Positions 1 to 10,000 of a DNA stretch of 64,000 bases are shown here, in pieces (the first letter of the stretch is position 1; each line of letters starts with the position of its first letter). Below the pieces are notes generated by a model that saw nothing but the letters and a program-made list of their open reading frames with translations, made no database searches and had not been told where the DNA came from. The DNA is taken from positions 992,001-1,056,000 of the forward strand of contig JALBYC010000002.1 of the NCBI GenBank assembly GCA_023212645.1, written 5' to 3'. Source of the stretch: Farysia itapuensis (taxonomy: Eukaryota; Basidiomycota; Ustilaginomycetes; Ustilaginales; Ustilaginaceae). The position numbers were made by a program, and so were the translations under genes.

Positions 1-1761
1 GCCAAGCAGCAACGCGCTGACCAGCAAGAGGCCGAAGAGCGCCAGGCACAGATCTGGCAGCAACAGTCGGGTCTGGTCAAAAGCGCACTGGATGCTGTCC
101 GAAACGGCCTGCAGGCCACCGGTCAGACAAGTTTCTCCCTGGCCAAGTGGATTGACTACATCGTGCCTTTGGGCCACGGTGGCCAGCAGCACAACATCTC
201 GCAGGCAGCGTACCTGAGCCAACCTGTGGACCATTTTGACAACACCACAGCGGCTCGTTTCGACCAGCGCTTCTTTTACTCGAATCGCCATTACAAGCCA
301 GCATCGCAGCGCAAGAAGGGCGAAGCCGTGCCTATCTACATCCTGGACAGTGGTGAGGCAAATGCCGTGCAGCGCATCCCCTTCCTCGACACGGGCATCC
401 TTGATATTCTGTCAGAAGCTACGGGTGGTATTGGCATTGTTTTGGAGCACCGTTACTACGGTACGTCGGTGCCCAACCGTACCGATTTGGGCCCAGGAGA
501 CAGCTGGGGCGTTGATCAGCTCCGATGGTTGACCAACAGACAGGCACTCGAGGACTCGGCAGACTTCATCCGCCGTCTCAACATCCCCGGCACTGACAAT
601 GGGGAACCTCGCAAGGTAATCTACTACGGTGGAAGTTATCCAGGGGTGCGCTCGGCCCACATGCGGCTCTTGTACCCCGACCTTGTGCACGGTGCTATTG
701 CGTCGAGTGCTGTCGTTGCAGCAGTGGATGAGTTCCCCGAGTACTTTTACCCCGTAGCTCGAGGAGCTCCAGCTGCTTGCAGCCAAGCTATCCAGGCTGC
801 TGTCGCAGAGATGGACAAGATTATTGCACCCAATCCGCTCTCTGGTGGTGACCAGCCCGAGCGTGATGCCAACGCCACTGCCCAGCTTCTCGAGCTGTTC
901 GGTCTCACCGGTCTTAGCAACGTCGCTGATCTGGCCAACCTCAACATGTTCCCACTGGGCGCTTTTCAGAGTCTCAACTGGGACGCTCGTGTCACCTCGA
1001 CCGAGTTTGATGCCTTTTGCAAAACCTTGACCACCTACGGCAGCAAGGGTTACGAGGCTGGCTCAGTTAGCGAGCAATGGGAGGCATCCGGCAAGCTCAG
1101 CCTGCCGCGCGAGGTGCATGCGTATGCCAAATTCATGCGCGACCAGTACATCACTCCCTGTACCCACGGCGAGGATGGCCAGCCGGGGGAGAGCCCTGAC
1201 GCATGCTTCTCTTCGGATTACGACCAGTTCGCGCGTTCGAAGAAGCTGAGTGCTGGACGGGCCTGGACGTTTCAATACTGCTCCACCTGGGGCTTCATCA
1301 TGACATCGCCACCTCCCGCAGCGCAGTACAAGACAAGCCGGGACGGGCAAGTCAAGTATTTCGTTCCCTCGGGGCCCAAGCTGATTTCAACGCTCGTCGA
1401 CTACAGCTACGCGCACGAGGTGTGCGAGAAAGGCTTCCCAGCGGGCGACCATTTCACGATGCCTCCGCGCCCGGACATTGACCAGGTAAATTCGCTGGGC
1501 GGGTTCGGGCTCCAGGTAGATCGTCTGGCGTTTATCGATGGACAGTACGACCCTTGGCGTCCAGCCACAGTGCATAGCGAGGAATATGCCCACGGTGGCG
1601 CAAGACCCGATACTCTGCAGCAACCTTTCAAACTCATCCCACACTGTTGGCATCACTGCGACGAGAATGGCGTCAAAGACCCGTCCAAGACACCCAAGCG
1701 TGTCCGGCTCATACACGAACAACAGGTCGAATTTGTCAAGCACTGGCTCAAACAGGACTGA
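1..1761 (+). CDS. Serine carboxypeptidase S28 family protein (5' truncated by window)
   Basis: The frame is open from base 1 to the TGA at 1759-1761, so the true start and any signal peptide lie upstream of the window. The protein resembles family S28 peptidases (lysosomal Pro-X carboxypeptidase and dipeptidyl peptidase II type, including fungal secreted prolyl peptidases), which remove residues next to proline. The nucleophile motif GGSYPG is present, with the Ser codon at 634. The Asp of DGQYDPW lies at codon 1549 and the candidate catalytic His in WHHCDENG near 1651-1656, giving the expected Ser-Asp-His order of this alpha/beta-hydrolase fold. Several Cys residues suggest a secreted or vacuolar protein. 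It converges on RPF2, with 68 bases between the two stops. The family call is firm; substrate and location are inferred. Confidence 0.9.
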   Translation, partial: AKQQRADQQEAEERQAQIWQQQSGLVKSALDAVRNGLQATGQTSFSLAKWIDYIVPLGHGGQQHNISQAAYLSQPVDHFDNTTAARFDQRFFYSNRHYKPASQRKKGEAVPIYILDSGEANAVQRIPFLDTGILDILSEATGGIGIVLEHRYYGTSVPNRTDLGPGDSWGVDQLRWLTNRQALEDSADFIRRLNIPGTDNGEPRKVIYYGGSYPGVRSAHMRLLYPDLVHGAIASSAVVAAVDEFPEYFYPVARGAPAACSQAIQAAVAEMDKIIAPNPLSGGDQPERDANATAQLLELFGLTGLSNVADLANLNMFPLGAFQSLNWDARVTSTEFDAFCKTLTTYGSKGYEAGSVSEQWEASGKLSLPREVHAYAKFMRDQYITPCTHGEDGQPGESPDACFSSDYDQFARSKKLSAGRAWTFQYCSTWGFIMTSPPPAAQYKTSRDGQVKYFVPSGPKLISTLVDYSYAHEVCEKGFPAGDHFTMPPRPDIDQVNSLGGFGLQVDRLAFIDGQYDPWRPATVHSEEYAHGGARPDTLQQPFKLIPHCWHHCDENGVKDPSKTPKRVRLIHEQQVEFVKHWLKQD

Positions 1762-1829
1762 TCTGTGTGTACTTGCGTATTATCAATGACAATTACTTGC
1801 AGACGTGCTAGAAGATGGAGTGTGCGCGT

Positions 1830-3167
1830 TTATGCTCTTCTGCGTTTCGTCGGCGCGGGTTGTGGTACTTGTTCCTCCTCTTCCTCCTCTTCCTCTTCGT
1901 CGTCGTCTTCTTCCTCTTCGTCATCGTCTTCTTCCTCATCTTCGTCGTCGGGAAGTGTCATGTCTTCCATCTCGAGATCTTCGTCACTGACATCGTCTTC
2001 TCCGTACACTTCTTCATCGTCATCGTCGTCATCATCGTCCATGTCATCGTCGTCACTGTCGGCAGTTGGGTCGAGATGCTTCTTGAGACCCTTCATTTTC
2101 CTCGTCTGCAGTGACGTGAGGTCTTGCTTGCCGACGTGGATGCGGCCCATGGTGTCACCCATGTCGTCCATTTCAATGTTCTTCTTGTTGCCCTCTTTGC
2201 CTTGACGGTTCTTTTCCTGCTCGGTCTTGGGACGGCGCAGGGCTTGGGTGAGCATGTCGATGCTCGCCGGCTTTCTACGGCGCAGGAGGAAATCAAAGCT
2301 CGGACCGCACTCTTGCAGCTCGACCCGCGGTACTTTGGACCCAGACGCCAGCATTTGCACCGTATACACGCGGAAGTGGATCAGTGTGTTGGCCGGGGAT
2401 GTGACGACGGAGGATGTGGCGCCGCTGAGCATGGTGCCGTTGGGTGTCAAGCCGGCAGCTTTGTACAGGTCGGCCAGTGTAGAGCCTTGCTTGGAGTCCT
2501 CGTCGCCATTCGCGTTGCTCGGTGCGTCGGACTCGTCGGCACGAGGAGCAGCAGTGACACAGATAACATGCTGTAGTCCTGACAAAGCGATCAGGTTCGT
2601 TTTGAGTTCCTCGCCGCGGTAGAAGTCGAGAAGCATGCTTTTGAATTGCTGGTAGGCGCCAGTAGGATCGTGCTGTGTGCCCTCCGCACCGGCCAGCATG
2701 CTCGTACTCGGGTCCGTCGGCGTCGTGAACTGCGGCCCACTGAAGTGAAAGAGTGGACGCATCCCCACTCCCGGCTTTGAACCTTTGAACTCGCGCATAC
2801 TCTTGGCTTCCACCACACCCATCTCGAGCATGTCGAGCAGCTGACCATCAAACATACGCAACCACGTCAAGTTGTCCGGCCTCTTTTTCTGCGAGTTGCC
2901 AAACATGAACAGACTGGCATCGTTCTTTCCGCTCCAGAACTCGAAAGAGGACGCATCTTCAAAGGGCAACGCCTCGTTCTTCTTGTTGAATGCAATCGTA
3001 TCGGGTTTCTTGAGCAGGTTGAGCTCAGTCAGGGCGATATTGAGACGGGCGGAAGAGTGAGGACCTTTGACAAAGATGGCTGTCTTTGCAGCTTCATAGT
3101 CGCGCGCCTCTCGCTTCTCGAGCGCTCGCTTTGAGCGTGCGTTCTTGGGCTTGGCTACACGAATCAT
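1830..3167 (-). CDS. RPF2: Ribosome production factor 2, Brix domain (5S RNP assembly)
   Basis: This 445-residue protein matches Rpf2, which with Rrs1 loads the 5S RNP (5S rRNA, Rpl5, Rpl11) onto pre-60S ribosomes in the nucleolus. The start MIRVAKPKNARSKRALEKRE closely follows the conserved Rpf2 N-terminus, so the ATG at 3165-3167 is preferred although the frame stays open upstream. The Brix domain fills roughly residues 25-255, and the conserved GRIHVGKQDL and TRKMKGLK segments follow. The last 65 or so residues are an almost pure Asp/Glu tail ending in basic KRRRA, longer than the yeast tail and encoded by GA-rich simple sequence. It diverges from PWP1 across 196 bases, and both act in 60S assembly. 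Confidence in identity is high. Confidence 0.95.
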   Translation of the reverse strand: MIRVAKPKNARSKRALEKREARDYEAAKTAIFVKGPHSSARLNIALTELNLLKKPDTIAFNKKNEALPFEDASSFEFWSGKNDASLFMFGNSQKKRPDNLTWLRMFDGQLLDMLEMGVVEAKSMREFKGSKPGVGMRPLFHFSGPQFTTPTDPSTSMLAGAEGTQHDPTGAYQQFKSMLLDFYRGEELKTNLIALSGLQHVICVTAAPRADESDAPSNANGDEDSKQGSTLADLYKAAGLTPNGTMLSGATSSVVTSPANTLIHFRVYTVQMLASGSKVPRVELQECGPSFDFLLRRRKPASIDMLTQALRRPKTEQEKNRQGKEGNKKNIEMDDMGDTMGRIHVGKQDLTSLQTRKMKGLKKHLDPTADSDDDDMDDDDDDDDEEVYGEDDVSDEDLEMEDMTLPDDEDEEEDDDEEEEDDDEEEEEEEEEQVPQPAPTKRRRA

Positions 3168-3363
3168 CTGTAGGTAGGTATGGGGGTTGGGTGTATGTGG
3201 ACTTTTTTTTTCTTTTTTTGGAAGGAAATTCCCAGTAGAAATGGGCAAATTCGGCTTATGTAAGGCTGATTGATCCATTTTTTGGAAGAGATCCAAGTTT
3301 TTGCCTCCGCTTGCTCGCTTGGCCACTTCTTCTCAGACTCTCCTCTCTCTCACAGCAGGAGCC
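3168..3363. promoter_or_regulatory. Shared divergent promoter of RPF2 and PWP1
   Basis: These 196 bases separate the ATGs of two divergent 60S-assembly genes and must carry both promoters and both 5' leaders. T/A-rich runs lie near 3207-3222 and 3278-3285, which could act as nucleosome-depleting tracts. No clear TATA box or PAC/RRPE-type ribosome-biogenesis motif was recognised. Co-regulation is inferred from the layout. Confidence 0.6.
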
Positions 3364-5127
3364 ATGATCAGCGCATTACATTGGATCCCGAGGGGCAAGA
3401 GCGTACAGCACCCCAAGAAATATGTTCTCGACGATAGCGAAATGGACCGCGTGTCCAAGCTCGCCAATGTCCAGTTCGAGGATGCAAAGGCCCAGCTAGA
3501 ACGAGCGCAACGCGATATTGCAAGAGGCAAAGATCCATTTGCCGTCCAAGCAGAAGGAGCCGACGACGAAGACGAATGGGAAGAAGAGGCAGACGGAGTA
3601 GATGATCCCAAGCCTCAGGAAGGCGACGTAGACATGGACACAGAAGTGCCAAAAGCAGCAGAAGATCCCGATGATCTCTCACGCTACAACTTGGACGAGT
3701 ACGATGAAGACCCATCGGCGGAACGGGAAGCCAACGCAGGGGCTTTCAGCAACATTCGCGGCCTAGCTGTATACCAGAGCAACGATGACGATCCGTACGT
3801 CACTGTCAAAGACGGTGCAGAGGGGGACGACGAGGACGAGCGTGAAGATCTCGAAATCTACCCAACCGACAACCTCATCATATCCGCAAAGACGGAAGAC
3901 GATGTTTCACAGCTAGAGGCGTATCTCTATGCTGCATCCGACTCCAACCTGTACGTGCATCACGACTTGATGCTGCCCTCGTTCCCGCTGTGTCTTGAAT
4001 GGCTCGACTATACCCCGGCGCGCTTTGCCGACTCTACGGCTGATCAGAACAGCGTTGGCCAAAAGGGCAACCTGATTGCCGTCGGTACCATGGATCCTGA
4101 GATTGAAGTGTGGAGTATGGACGTTGTTGATGGCATGTATCCAGATGCCATTTTGGGGCGCAAAGCGGTGACCAACGAGCTGAACGTCCCCCTTGGCACG
4201 GGCAAGAAGAAGCGCAAGCAGACCAAAGCGCGGGTGGCCAACGACGAGTACCACGTCGATGCTGTGCTCGGCTTATCCTGGAATCCAGTCGCACGCAACT
4301 TGCTGGCGAGTGCGTCGGCGGACAAGACGGTGAAGTTGTGGGACCTCTCACGGCCACACACGGGCGACACATCGACTGCCTTCCGGTCTTTCACCGGGCA
4401 TACTGACAAGGTGCAGTCGGTGGCGTGGCAGTGCAAAGCGGCGGGGGGTAGTGCAGCAAGTGCGGCAAGTCCAGCTGTTCTGCTTACTGGCGCGTATGAC
4501 CGCACGATTCGCGTATTCGACACGCGCACGCCAGAAGCAGCCTCGGTGGTCAAGATCGGTAGCGACGTCGAAAGCGTCTGCTGGAACGGGTGGAAGGAAG
4601 GCGAATTCCTCGTCAGTATGGAAGATGGTCTTGTGCAGGCGTGGGATGTTCGCAGTACAGCGCAGCCGACGTGGACACTCCAGGCGCACGATCAGGCGTG
4701 TACCGCCGTCGACATCTCCCCCCACATCCCCGGCTGTCTGCTCACCGCATCCTCCGACCGCCATCTCAAGATCTGGAACCTCACCGACCCATCCACCGAC
4801 ACTACCGCCGCCGCCCAGCGCAGTATTAACCTGACTCTCAGCCGCGATCTCGGCATCGGCAAGATCTTCGCTGCCCGCTTCTCCCCCGACGACCCACTCA
4901 CACTCGCCGTCGCCGGCTCCCAGGGCCAACTACAGGTCTTTAACGCTCTCAGCAACCTCGGTGTCCGCAAGACATTTGGTGACCGTCTCAAAGCACTCCC
5001 CACTACACAATTTGATCTCAAACTCGACGGCTCAGAACCGTCCCGTGGCGATGGCATCATCCGCCTTGAAGACGACGATGAAGACAGCGAAGACGACGAC
5101 AACGACGACGCTCCCATGCACGACTAG
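3364..5127 (+). CDS. PWP1: Periodic tryptophan protein 1 (WD40, 60S ribosome biogenesis)
   Basis: This 587-residue WD-repeat protein begins MISALHWIPRGKS, matching the Pwp1 N-terminus, followed by the conserved KYVLDDSEMDRVSKLA. The ATG at 3364 has a good context (gccATGA), so the open frame upstream was not used. An acidic region (about residues 65-165) precedes the beta-propeller. WD repeats are clear at SADKTVKLWDLS, AYDRTIRVFDTRT, MEDGLVQAWDVRS and SSDRHLKIWNLTD. The protein ends in a short Asp/Glu tail. Pwp1 is a nucleolar factor for early pre-60S particles and is linked to rRNA transcription. It converges on the LisH gene, with 136 bases between stops. Confidence 0.95.
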   Translation: MISALHWIPRGKSVQHPKKYVLDDSEMDRVSKLANVQFEDAKAQLERAQRDIARGKDPFAVQAEGADDEDEWEEEADGVDDPKPQEGDVDMDTEVPKAAEDPDDLSRYNLDEYDEDPSAEREANAGAFSNIRGLAVYQSNDDDPYVTVKDGAEGDDEDEREDLEIYPTDNLIISAKTEDDVSQLEAYLYAASDSNLYVHHDLMLPSFPLCLEWLDYTPARFADSTADQNSVGQKGNLIAVGTMDPEIEVWSMDVVDGMYPDAILGRKAVTNELNVPLGTGKKKRKQTKARVANDEYHVDAVLGLSWNPVARNLLASASADKTVKLWDLSRPHTGDTSTAFRSFTGHTDKVQSVAWQCKAAGGSAASAASPAVLLTGAYDRTIRVFDTRTPEAASVVKIGSDVESVCWNGWKEGEFLVSMEDGLVQAWDVRSTAQPTWTLQAHDQACTAVDISPHIPGCLLTASSDRHLKIWNLTDPSTDTTAAAQRSINLTLSRDLGIGKIFAARFSPDDPLTLAVAGSQGQLQVFNALSNLGVRKTFGDRLKALPTTQFDLKLDGSEPSRGDGIIRLEDDDEDSEDDDNDDAPMHD

Positions 5128-5263
5128 CAATCCCACCACCCTCACACACATTCGTGGGAAATAGAGAGGTTCTGAAAAAAGCGATGCTGGACAATACATG
5201 ATGCGAAATGGGCCCTGCGTTACGGTGCTGAGCTCTACGTGAATTGAGGGGGGGGGCGCTGGG

Positions 5264-6793
5264 TCAACGTTCTGCGAGGAAGGAGCGGAAGTCCCATGGT
5301 GGGAGGGTTTTTGTACTGGACTGTTGTTTTTTCGCCGCAGCCGAAGCTGGTGTAGTCGAAGCGGTTGTTGTATGAGAGTCGTCGTAGGCGGTGATGGGGG
5401 AGACGAGGGAGAAGACGGGGTGATTTGTGGGGACAGGTATGTTTTCGTGCGAGAGGTGGGAAGAGAGGAAGCTGGTCTGACGTACTGCGCTTTCGATGAG
5501 CGGTTGGCTGGGTCGACCTGTGCGGTAGAGGATGGCCGAGTTGACCTGCTCCGCGAGTGCCACTTTGCGCGATCTGTGCAAGAACCTGCGCACGGGTGAG
5601 TGCTCAACATCCGTGTAGGCGAGCAAGGCCGTGACTTGTTCGAGCTCTTTGAGATACATGGCGCGCCAGTAGCTAGGCAATTTCTGTGCACTAGTGTACA
5701 AGCCCTGTGCGTAGGCCAGGGCCGAGTGCAAGGCTGGATTGAGTGCGGCATTGCTTCCCGTGCCCGACGTACCTGACCCGTTGGAGGACACCGAGGACGG
5801 AGCTGGAGAAGCGGAGCGTGAGATGGCAGCAGCTGCAATGCCGGGTGTGTTGGCAGCCAAGAGTGGCAAGTAGCCCGATGAGCTGAGAGGCGGAGATCCC
5901 GCCATGCCCCCCGCCGCACCACCCAGCGACGAAGACGAGGCGGAGCGAATGGCCTCGATAAACACCTGGATCTGGAGGTTGAGCAGCAGATGGTCTGGCT
6001 CCAGGGACGTCGGGTTGGCCGGAAGCACACGATTGGAAGCACCCGGTGTGGGATCTGTGACGCGCATCTTGCTCTGTACCGCTTTTCCAGACCCGTTGGG
6101 CTTTGCATTGAGCACCTTGGGGAAGTGGGTATTGCAGAGGTCCATGGCCTGACGAATCTGTCCGTCAATGATATGATCGCGAATCTGCTGTCGCACGCGC
6201 ACCGCTCGAAGATCTTCTACTGTCAAGTCCGGACTGATATCTTGCTCTATCTCTGCATCCTCGTCCGTGTCGTCTTGATCGTAGCCATTCGGACTGCTGC
6301 CCGCCATGGGGTAACGTGAAGTCGAGGCTGAGTCATGACCATTGGTATGTCCGTCGTGCTGGACACTATGCTGGAAACTAGGTTGGTCCGAGGTGGCGGG
6401 AAGGAGGCTTTCGACCTCAATCTCCATGCTGGAATCGTCGCGGGAAAGTGGAGGAGCTGACAGCGGATGCGCCTGTCTCGCTGTAGATGATGCAGTCTGC
6501 ACATTCCTCGTGCTCGAATCACGATCTGATTTCCCTCTGGTCTCGAGCGCGGACGATGACAGTCTTGCACTGTACGCATGGCTTTCAGTTGCCAAGAGAT
6601 CGCCAATGAGGCTGTCTTTGGCAAAGGCAATGGCGGTATCGGTGTAACAGTGGTGAATGAGGTAGTTGAGTACAATCTTGCGCAGGTTGTCTGGTGATGT
6701 CAAGTCGCTATCGTCCGAGGCAGGGCGTGATCCATTGGAAAGACCGGCCTCGTCGTTGTTGATCTGGCTGCGCATGTCGGAGTCTGCGCCCAT
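5264..6793 (-). CDS. LisH-CTLH-CRA domain protein, RanBPM/GID-type ubiquitin ligase subunit
   Basis: The protein has 509 residues from the ATG at 6791-6793. A LisH motif spans about residues 34-66 (NLRKIVLNYLIHHCYTDTAI). A CTLH segment lies at about 190-285 and contains a Ser/Pro/Gly insertion. A C-terminal CRA region lies at about 350-440 with the RanBPM-like signature SPVRRFLHRSRK, VNSAIL and RQT. Proteins with this order are subunits of the GID/CTLH E3 ligase, which in yeast degrades gluconeogenic enzymes. The SPRY domain that precedes LisH in Gid1/Vid30 and RanBPM is absent, so this is either a Gid8-like subunit or a shortened Gid1-like one. The long acidic and Ser-rich linkers look disordered. 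Family confidence is good; the exact subunit is uncertain. Confidence 0.8.
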   Translation of the reverse strand: MGADSDMRSQINNDEAGLSNGSRPASDDSDLTSPDNLRKIVLNYLIHHCYTDTAIAFAKDSLIGDLLATESHAYSARLSSSALETRGKSDRDSSTRNVQTASSTARQAHPLSAPPLSRDDSSMEIEVESLLPATSDQPSFQHSVQHDGHTNGHDSASTSRYPMAGSSPNGYDQDDTDEDAEIEQDISPDLTVEDLRAVRVRQQIRDHIIDGQIRQAMDLCNTHFPKVLNAKPNGSGKAVQSKMRVTDPTPGASNRVLPANPTSLEPDHLLLNLQIQVFIEAIRSASSSSLGGAAGGMAGSPPLSSSGYLPLLAANTPGIAAAAISRSASPAPSSVSSNGSGTSGTGSNAALNPALHSALAYAQGLYTSAQKLPSYWRAMYLKELEQVTALLAYTDVEHSPVRRFLHRSRKVALAEQVNSAILYRTGRPSQPLIESAVRQTSFLSSHLSHENIPVPTNHPVFSLVSPITAYDDSHTTTASTTPASAAAKKQQSSTKTLPPWDFRSFLAER

Positions 6794-7088
6794 GATATCT
6801 GGTGTAAGGGGGCGGGAGAAGAGGGACAGGTGTCGTTGATGTACAAGTGAGCTCGAGTGTGAGTGTGAGTGCAACTGAGCTGAGCGCCTGAGCGTCAATT
6901 TCGCGATCCAACACCGCTGGACCCTTATTCACCGATCTTACACTCAATGTTAGGCTGACGAAAGTCGCGTCGCGAGCTTGTTTTTTGTGGCAGTTTTGTG
7001 CTATGGCGTTGATGAAGCTGTCTGAAAGGGCCACTGACAACTCTCACACAACGATGAGCACATACCACCAGCCAGGGACCATGACAGC
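6794..7088. promoter_or_regulatory. Divergent intergenic region, LisH-CTLH gene and DPB11
   Basis: These 295 bases lie between the two start codons. The DPB11 side contains an upstream ORF that runs into the DPB11 start (annotated separately). Tandem GAGTGT-like repeats lie near 6854-6872. No TATA box was recognised. Confidence 0.5.
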
Positions 7089-7092
7089 ATGA
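7054..7092 (+). promoter_or_regulatory. Short upstream ORF overlapping the DPB11 start
   Basis: An ATG at 7054 opens a 12-codon frame (MSTYHQPGTMTA) with a second in-frame ATG at 7081. Its TGA (7090-7092) overlaps the DPB11 ATG (7089-7091) as ATGA. If the mRNA leader includes this stretch, DPB11 translation would need leaky scanning or reinitiation. This was read directly from sequence; function is inferred, and a spliced leader could remove it. Confidence 0.4.
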
Positions 7093-10000
7093 ATCGACTC
7101 GCACGGTCGCATCGCTCGACCAAAATCCCCAATGTCAAGTTACGGCCTGCCGTGCGGCCCTCAAATGCTGCGACAGAGTCGACACAGCAACGCAACAAGC
7201 GCACCAAGCTCCAATCCAAGGTCATTGACGATCGGGAAGACGACGAGCACTTTCGTCAGCTCCACGAGACGGGCACCGATCATGGGGCGCATTATGACGC
7301 CGACTTTATCGGCACCTCTGCTCGTCCTCTCAAGGGTGCTGTGCTGTCCATCACCGGTCTTGGAGAGTCGAAAATGGCTCTGACACAGCATGCAAAGGAG
7401 CTTGGTGCCCGAGTAGAGGGCAATCTCACCGAAGACGTCACCCACCTGATCGCTGACCGCCCCGGGTCCGACAAGTACCGCTTCGCTCTCGATCTTGGAA
7501 TGCACATCGTTCGGCCAGAATGGATCACCCACATCCGTCAGAGCTGGCTTGACGGCGAGGACGTTGATGCTGAAGCGGTACAGAGCGACTTTCTACTCGC
7601 ACCCCTCGAGAACACGACGCTGTGCTTTTCGGCACTGACAGCAGCTCAGCGCCACAAGCTGATCCCACTTGCTCAAGAGCTGGGAGCAACCGTCTCGTCA
7701 GAACTGCGCTTCGACGGCTCCATCACCCATCTTGTTTCCGGCACTGACGATCCAGAGGCGTCTAGCAGTGTCCATTATGTTCTGCACTTTCTCGAACGAG
7801 CAAGACACGGGAGGACAGGAACTCGCGAACAAGCAGCAACTCAGATAGCCGTCGTCCGTCCCGAGTGGCTACAAGACTGCCAACAGGCAAAAGGCTGCCT
7901 CTCGGAAAAGCTCTACTCGGTCTTTTCCCCCTTGCCCAACCAAAGCACCCGCACCCAACTCATTTCGAGGGCAACAACCAAAATTGCATCGCCCTTTGCT
8001 CGAAACATCCCGCCACAGGCTGTGCAAAGCCCGTTCATCTCTGCCAATCGATCGCTGGTCTCGAGATCCGGGATTCTCCGCTTCGATTCTAGTCAGTCTG
8101 CTCGCCAGCACGAGACTGGCGAGGACGATCAGGAAGAAATGATCTCCCTTGGACCCCGGCAGACGGCTGAGAAATCTTTCGATAGCATCTTTTCCCATCT
8201 CAAGACTGGAGCGAGTGCGGACTCGAACGCAACGGCTCGAGCTCGGACGACGGCGCCGGCTGCATCGGTAGGCACCCAGCGCAATGGCTTACTAGGCATG
8301 TCTCGCGCTTCCAGCTTCTCCCCCGCGCCCATCAATCTATCTGCAAATACGTTGAAGCGCAAAGCCTCATCCAACATCCTCTTCCTCCCGCCATCATCGG
8401 GAGCATCAACGGCGTCTCCGAGTCCGGCCAAGGTATTTCAGAATCGCAGCTTCAAGATTGCAGTAATTGACCCGCATAGGAGCAACGTGCTTAAGGGTGT
8501 GCTGCAGAAGCACGGCGCATCCGTGTTTGATCTGCAGCAAGACATCACGCCCGACTTCTGCCTGGTCGACAGCAATCCTTCGTCCAACAAGATTTCGCGT
8601 GACGTTGATGCAACGACCGTGACGCACTTTTGGATCGAATACTGTCTTCATCACGAACGCTTCTTTGAGCCGACAGCATATTTCGCCTCAGCACCTGCGC
8701 TGATTCCCCTGCCCTTACCGCAAGGGGATCAGCTTCGAGTGGTGTTGCTTGGTTTCGAACAGGATAGCCCTGAGGCGTACCACGCTCGAAAACTGATAGA
8801 AGAGCTTGGAGGAAAGATTGTCGATCAGGGCGGGAAGGGCGCGGTGTCACATGTCGTCTGCGCTACCAAGGAAAGCTTCGAGGGTCGACGTGCACAAAAA
8901 GCGCGCGAGTCTAGTGTCACTGTTGTTGGTCTGGATTTCTTGACCAAGGCGCGGCGGACGGGGCGTCTCGAGCTCAGGCCTGTCTCGTCCGATGCTGTCA
9001 AAGCAAGTGAGGCGGATGGCGAATTGCCTCTGTCGGGATGTGTGGTATCGCGCACCAAGGTTGTGGCATCGCAGAGTGTGACGCTGGAACGCAAGGTGTT
9101 GCAGCTTGGCGCGACGTACCAGTCGTCACCCACGGAGGTGACGACGCACCTCCTGCACGCGGGACCGACTACGCCGCGCGAGGCGAAAGATCTCGGACGC
9201 AGTGTGTTTCTCGTCCACCCATCCTGGCTCGACAAATGTCAGGAGCAAGGTCTGCGTGTAGACGAGAGCCTGTTCCCCTCCTCGCTCAACCCGTCCCGCT
9301 CCTTGGCGACGGTGCTGTCAAATTCAGACGGGTCGAGCACGAGCATGTTCCTCTCTCAAGCCTCACAGCCGACGCAAACACAAAAAGCGGTAACGGCGGG
9401 ATTGGTCGCCAACGCCAAACCGTGGCATCGGTCCGTCTCTACCGGCGCGGCGTCTTTGCACCCTTTGACTTCCACACCGCTCGAACGGCCGACTTCCATA
9501 ACACGACGTCGTTCTGCCAGCCCCGAGCTACTGGCAGGAATGGAAGTGGAGGAGCTCGATGTGGATACCACTCTGCATGGCACTGATGAGGAGCCGAGCG
9601 AAGACGAAGGCGTCGCTGGCGCGCCTTCCAGTCAAACGCTGATCGAGGAAGAGTTCCTGGAAAAGCCGTTTAAAGCCAGCTCACCAGTGGTCGACGCGGT
9701 TGTAGCGAGTGTGGAGCAAGAGAGGGAGCAGTCGCAGATGGCGTCGGCGGATCAGGTCATGAGTCTATTGCGTAATCGAGCGCTTGCACAAGGGACCAAA
9801 AAATCCAGCCGGCTGCCACCGCGTTTGCGCAAGCAGCGAATGGGTGAGGTGCGGTCATCGCGCTCCCCCGCGGCGGCGGCGGCGGCACCCAGCAGCAGCA
9901 GCACACTCGGAGGCGGGAGCAGCGACGGCACACTGATGAGACTACCCGAACAGGTGCTGGAGCTCCAGGCCCGCATCGACGCCGAACGGGCAGCAGAAGC

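Noticed and set aside
1765..2205. Reading frame with a long poly-Ser run
   Set aside because: It is the antisense of the Asp/Glu codon repeats in the RPF2 tail; no independent coding signal.
3168..3326. 53-residue N-terminal extension of RPF2
   Set aside because: The frame is open, but the Rpf2 family starts at MIRVAKPKNAR and the extension reads through leader sequence with poly-T tracts; its most upstream codon is not ATG.
5032..6168. 378-residue minus-strand frame overlapping PWP1 and the LisH gene
   Set aside because: It overlaps the LisH gene in another frame and has Pro/Ser/Arg-biased composition typical of a shadow.
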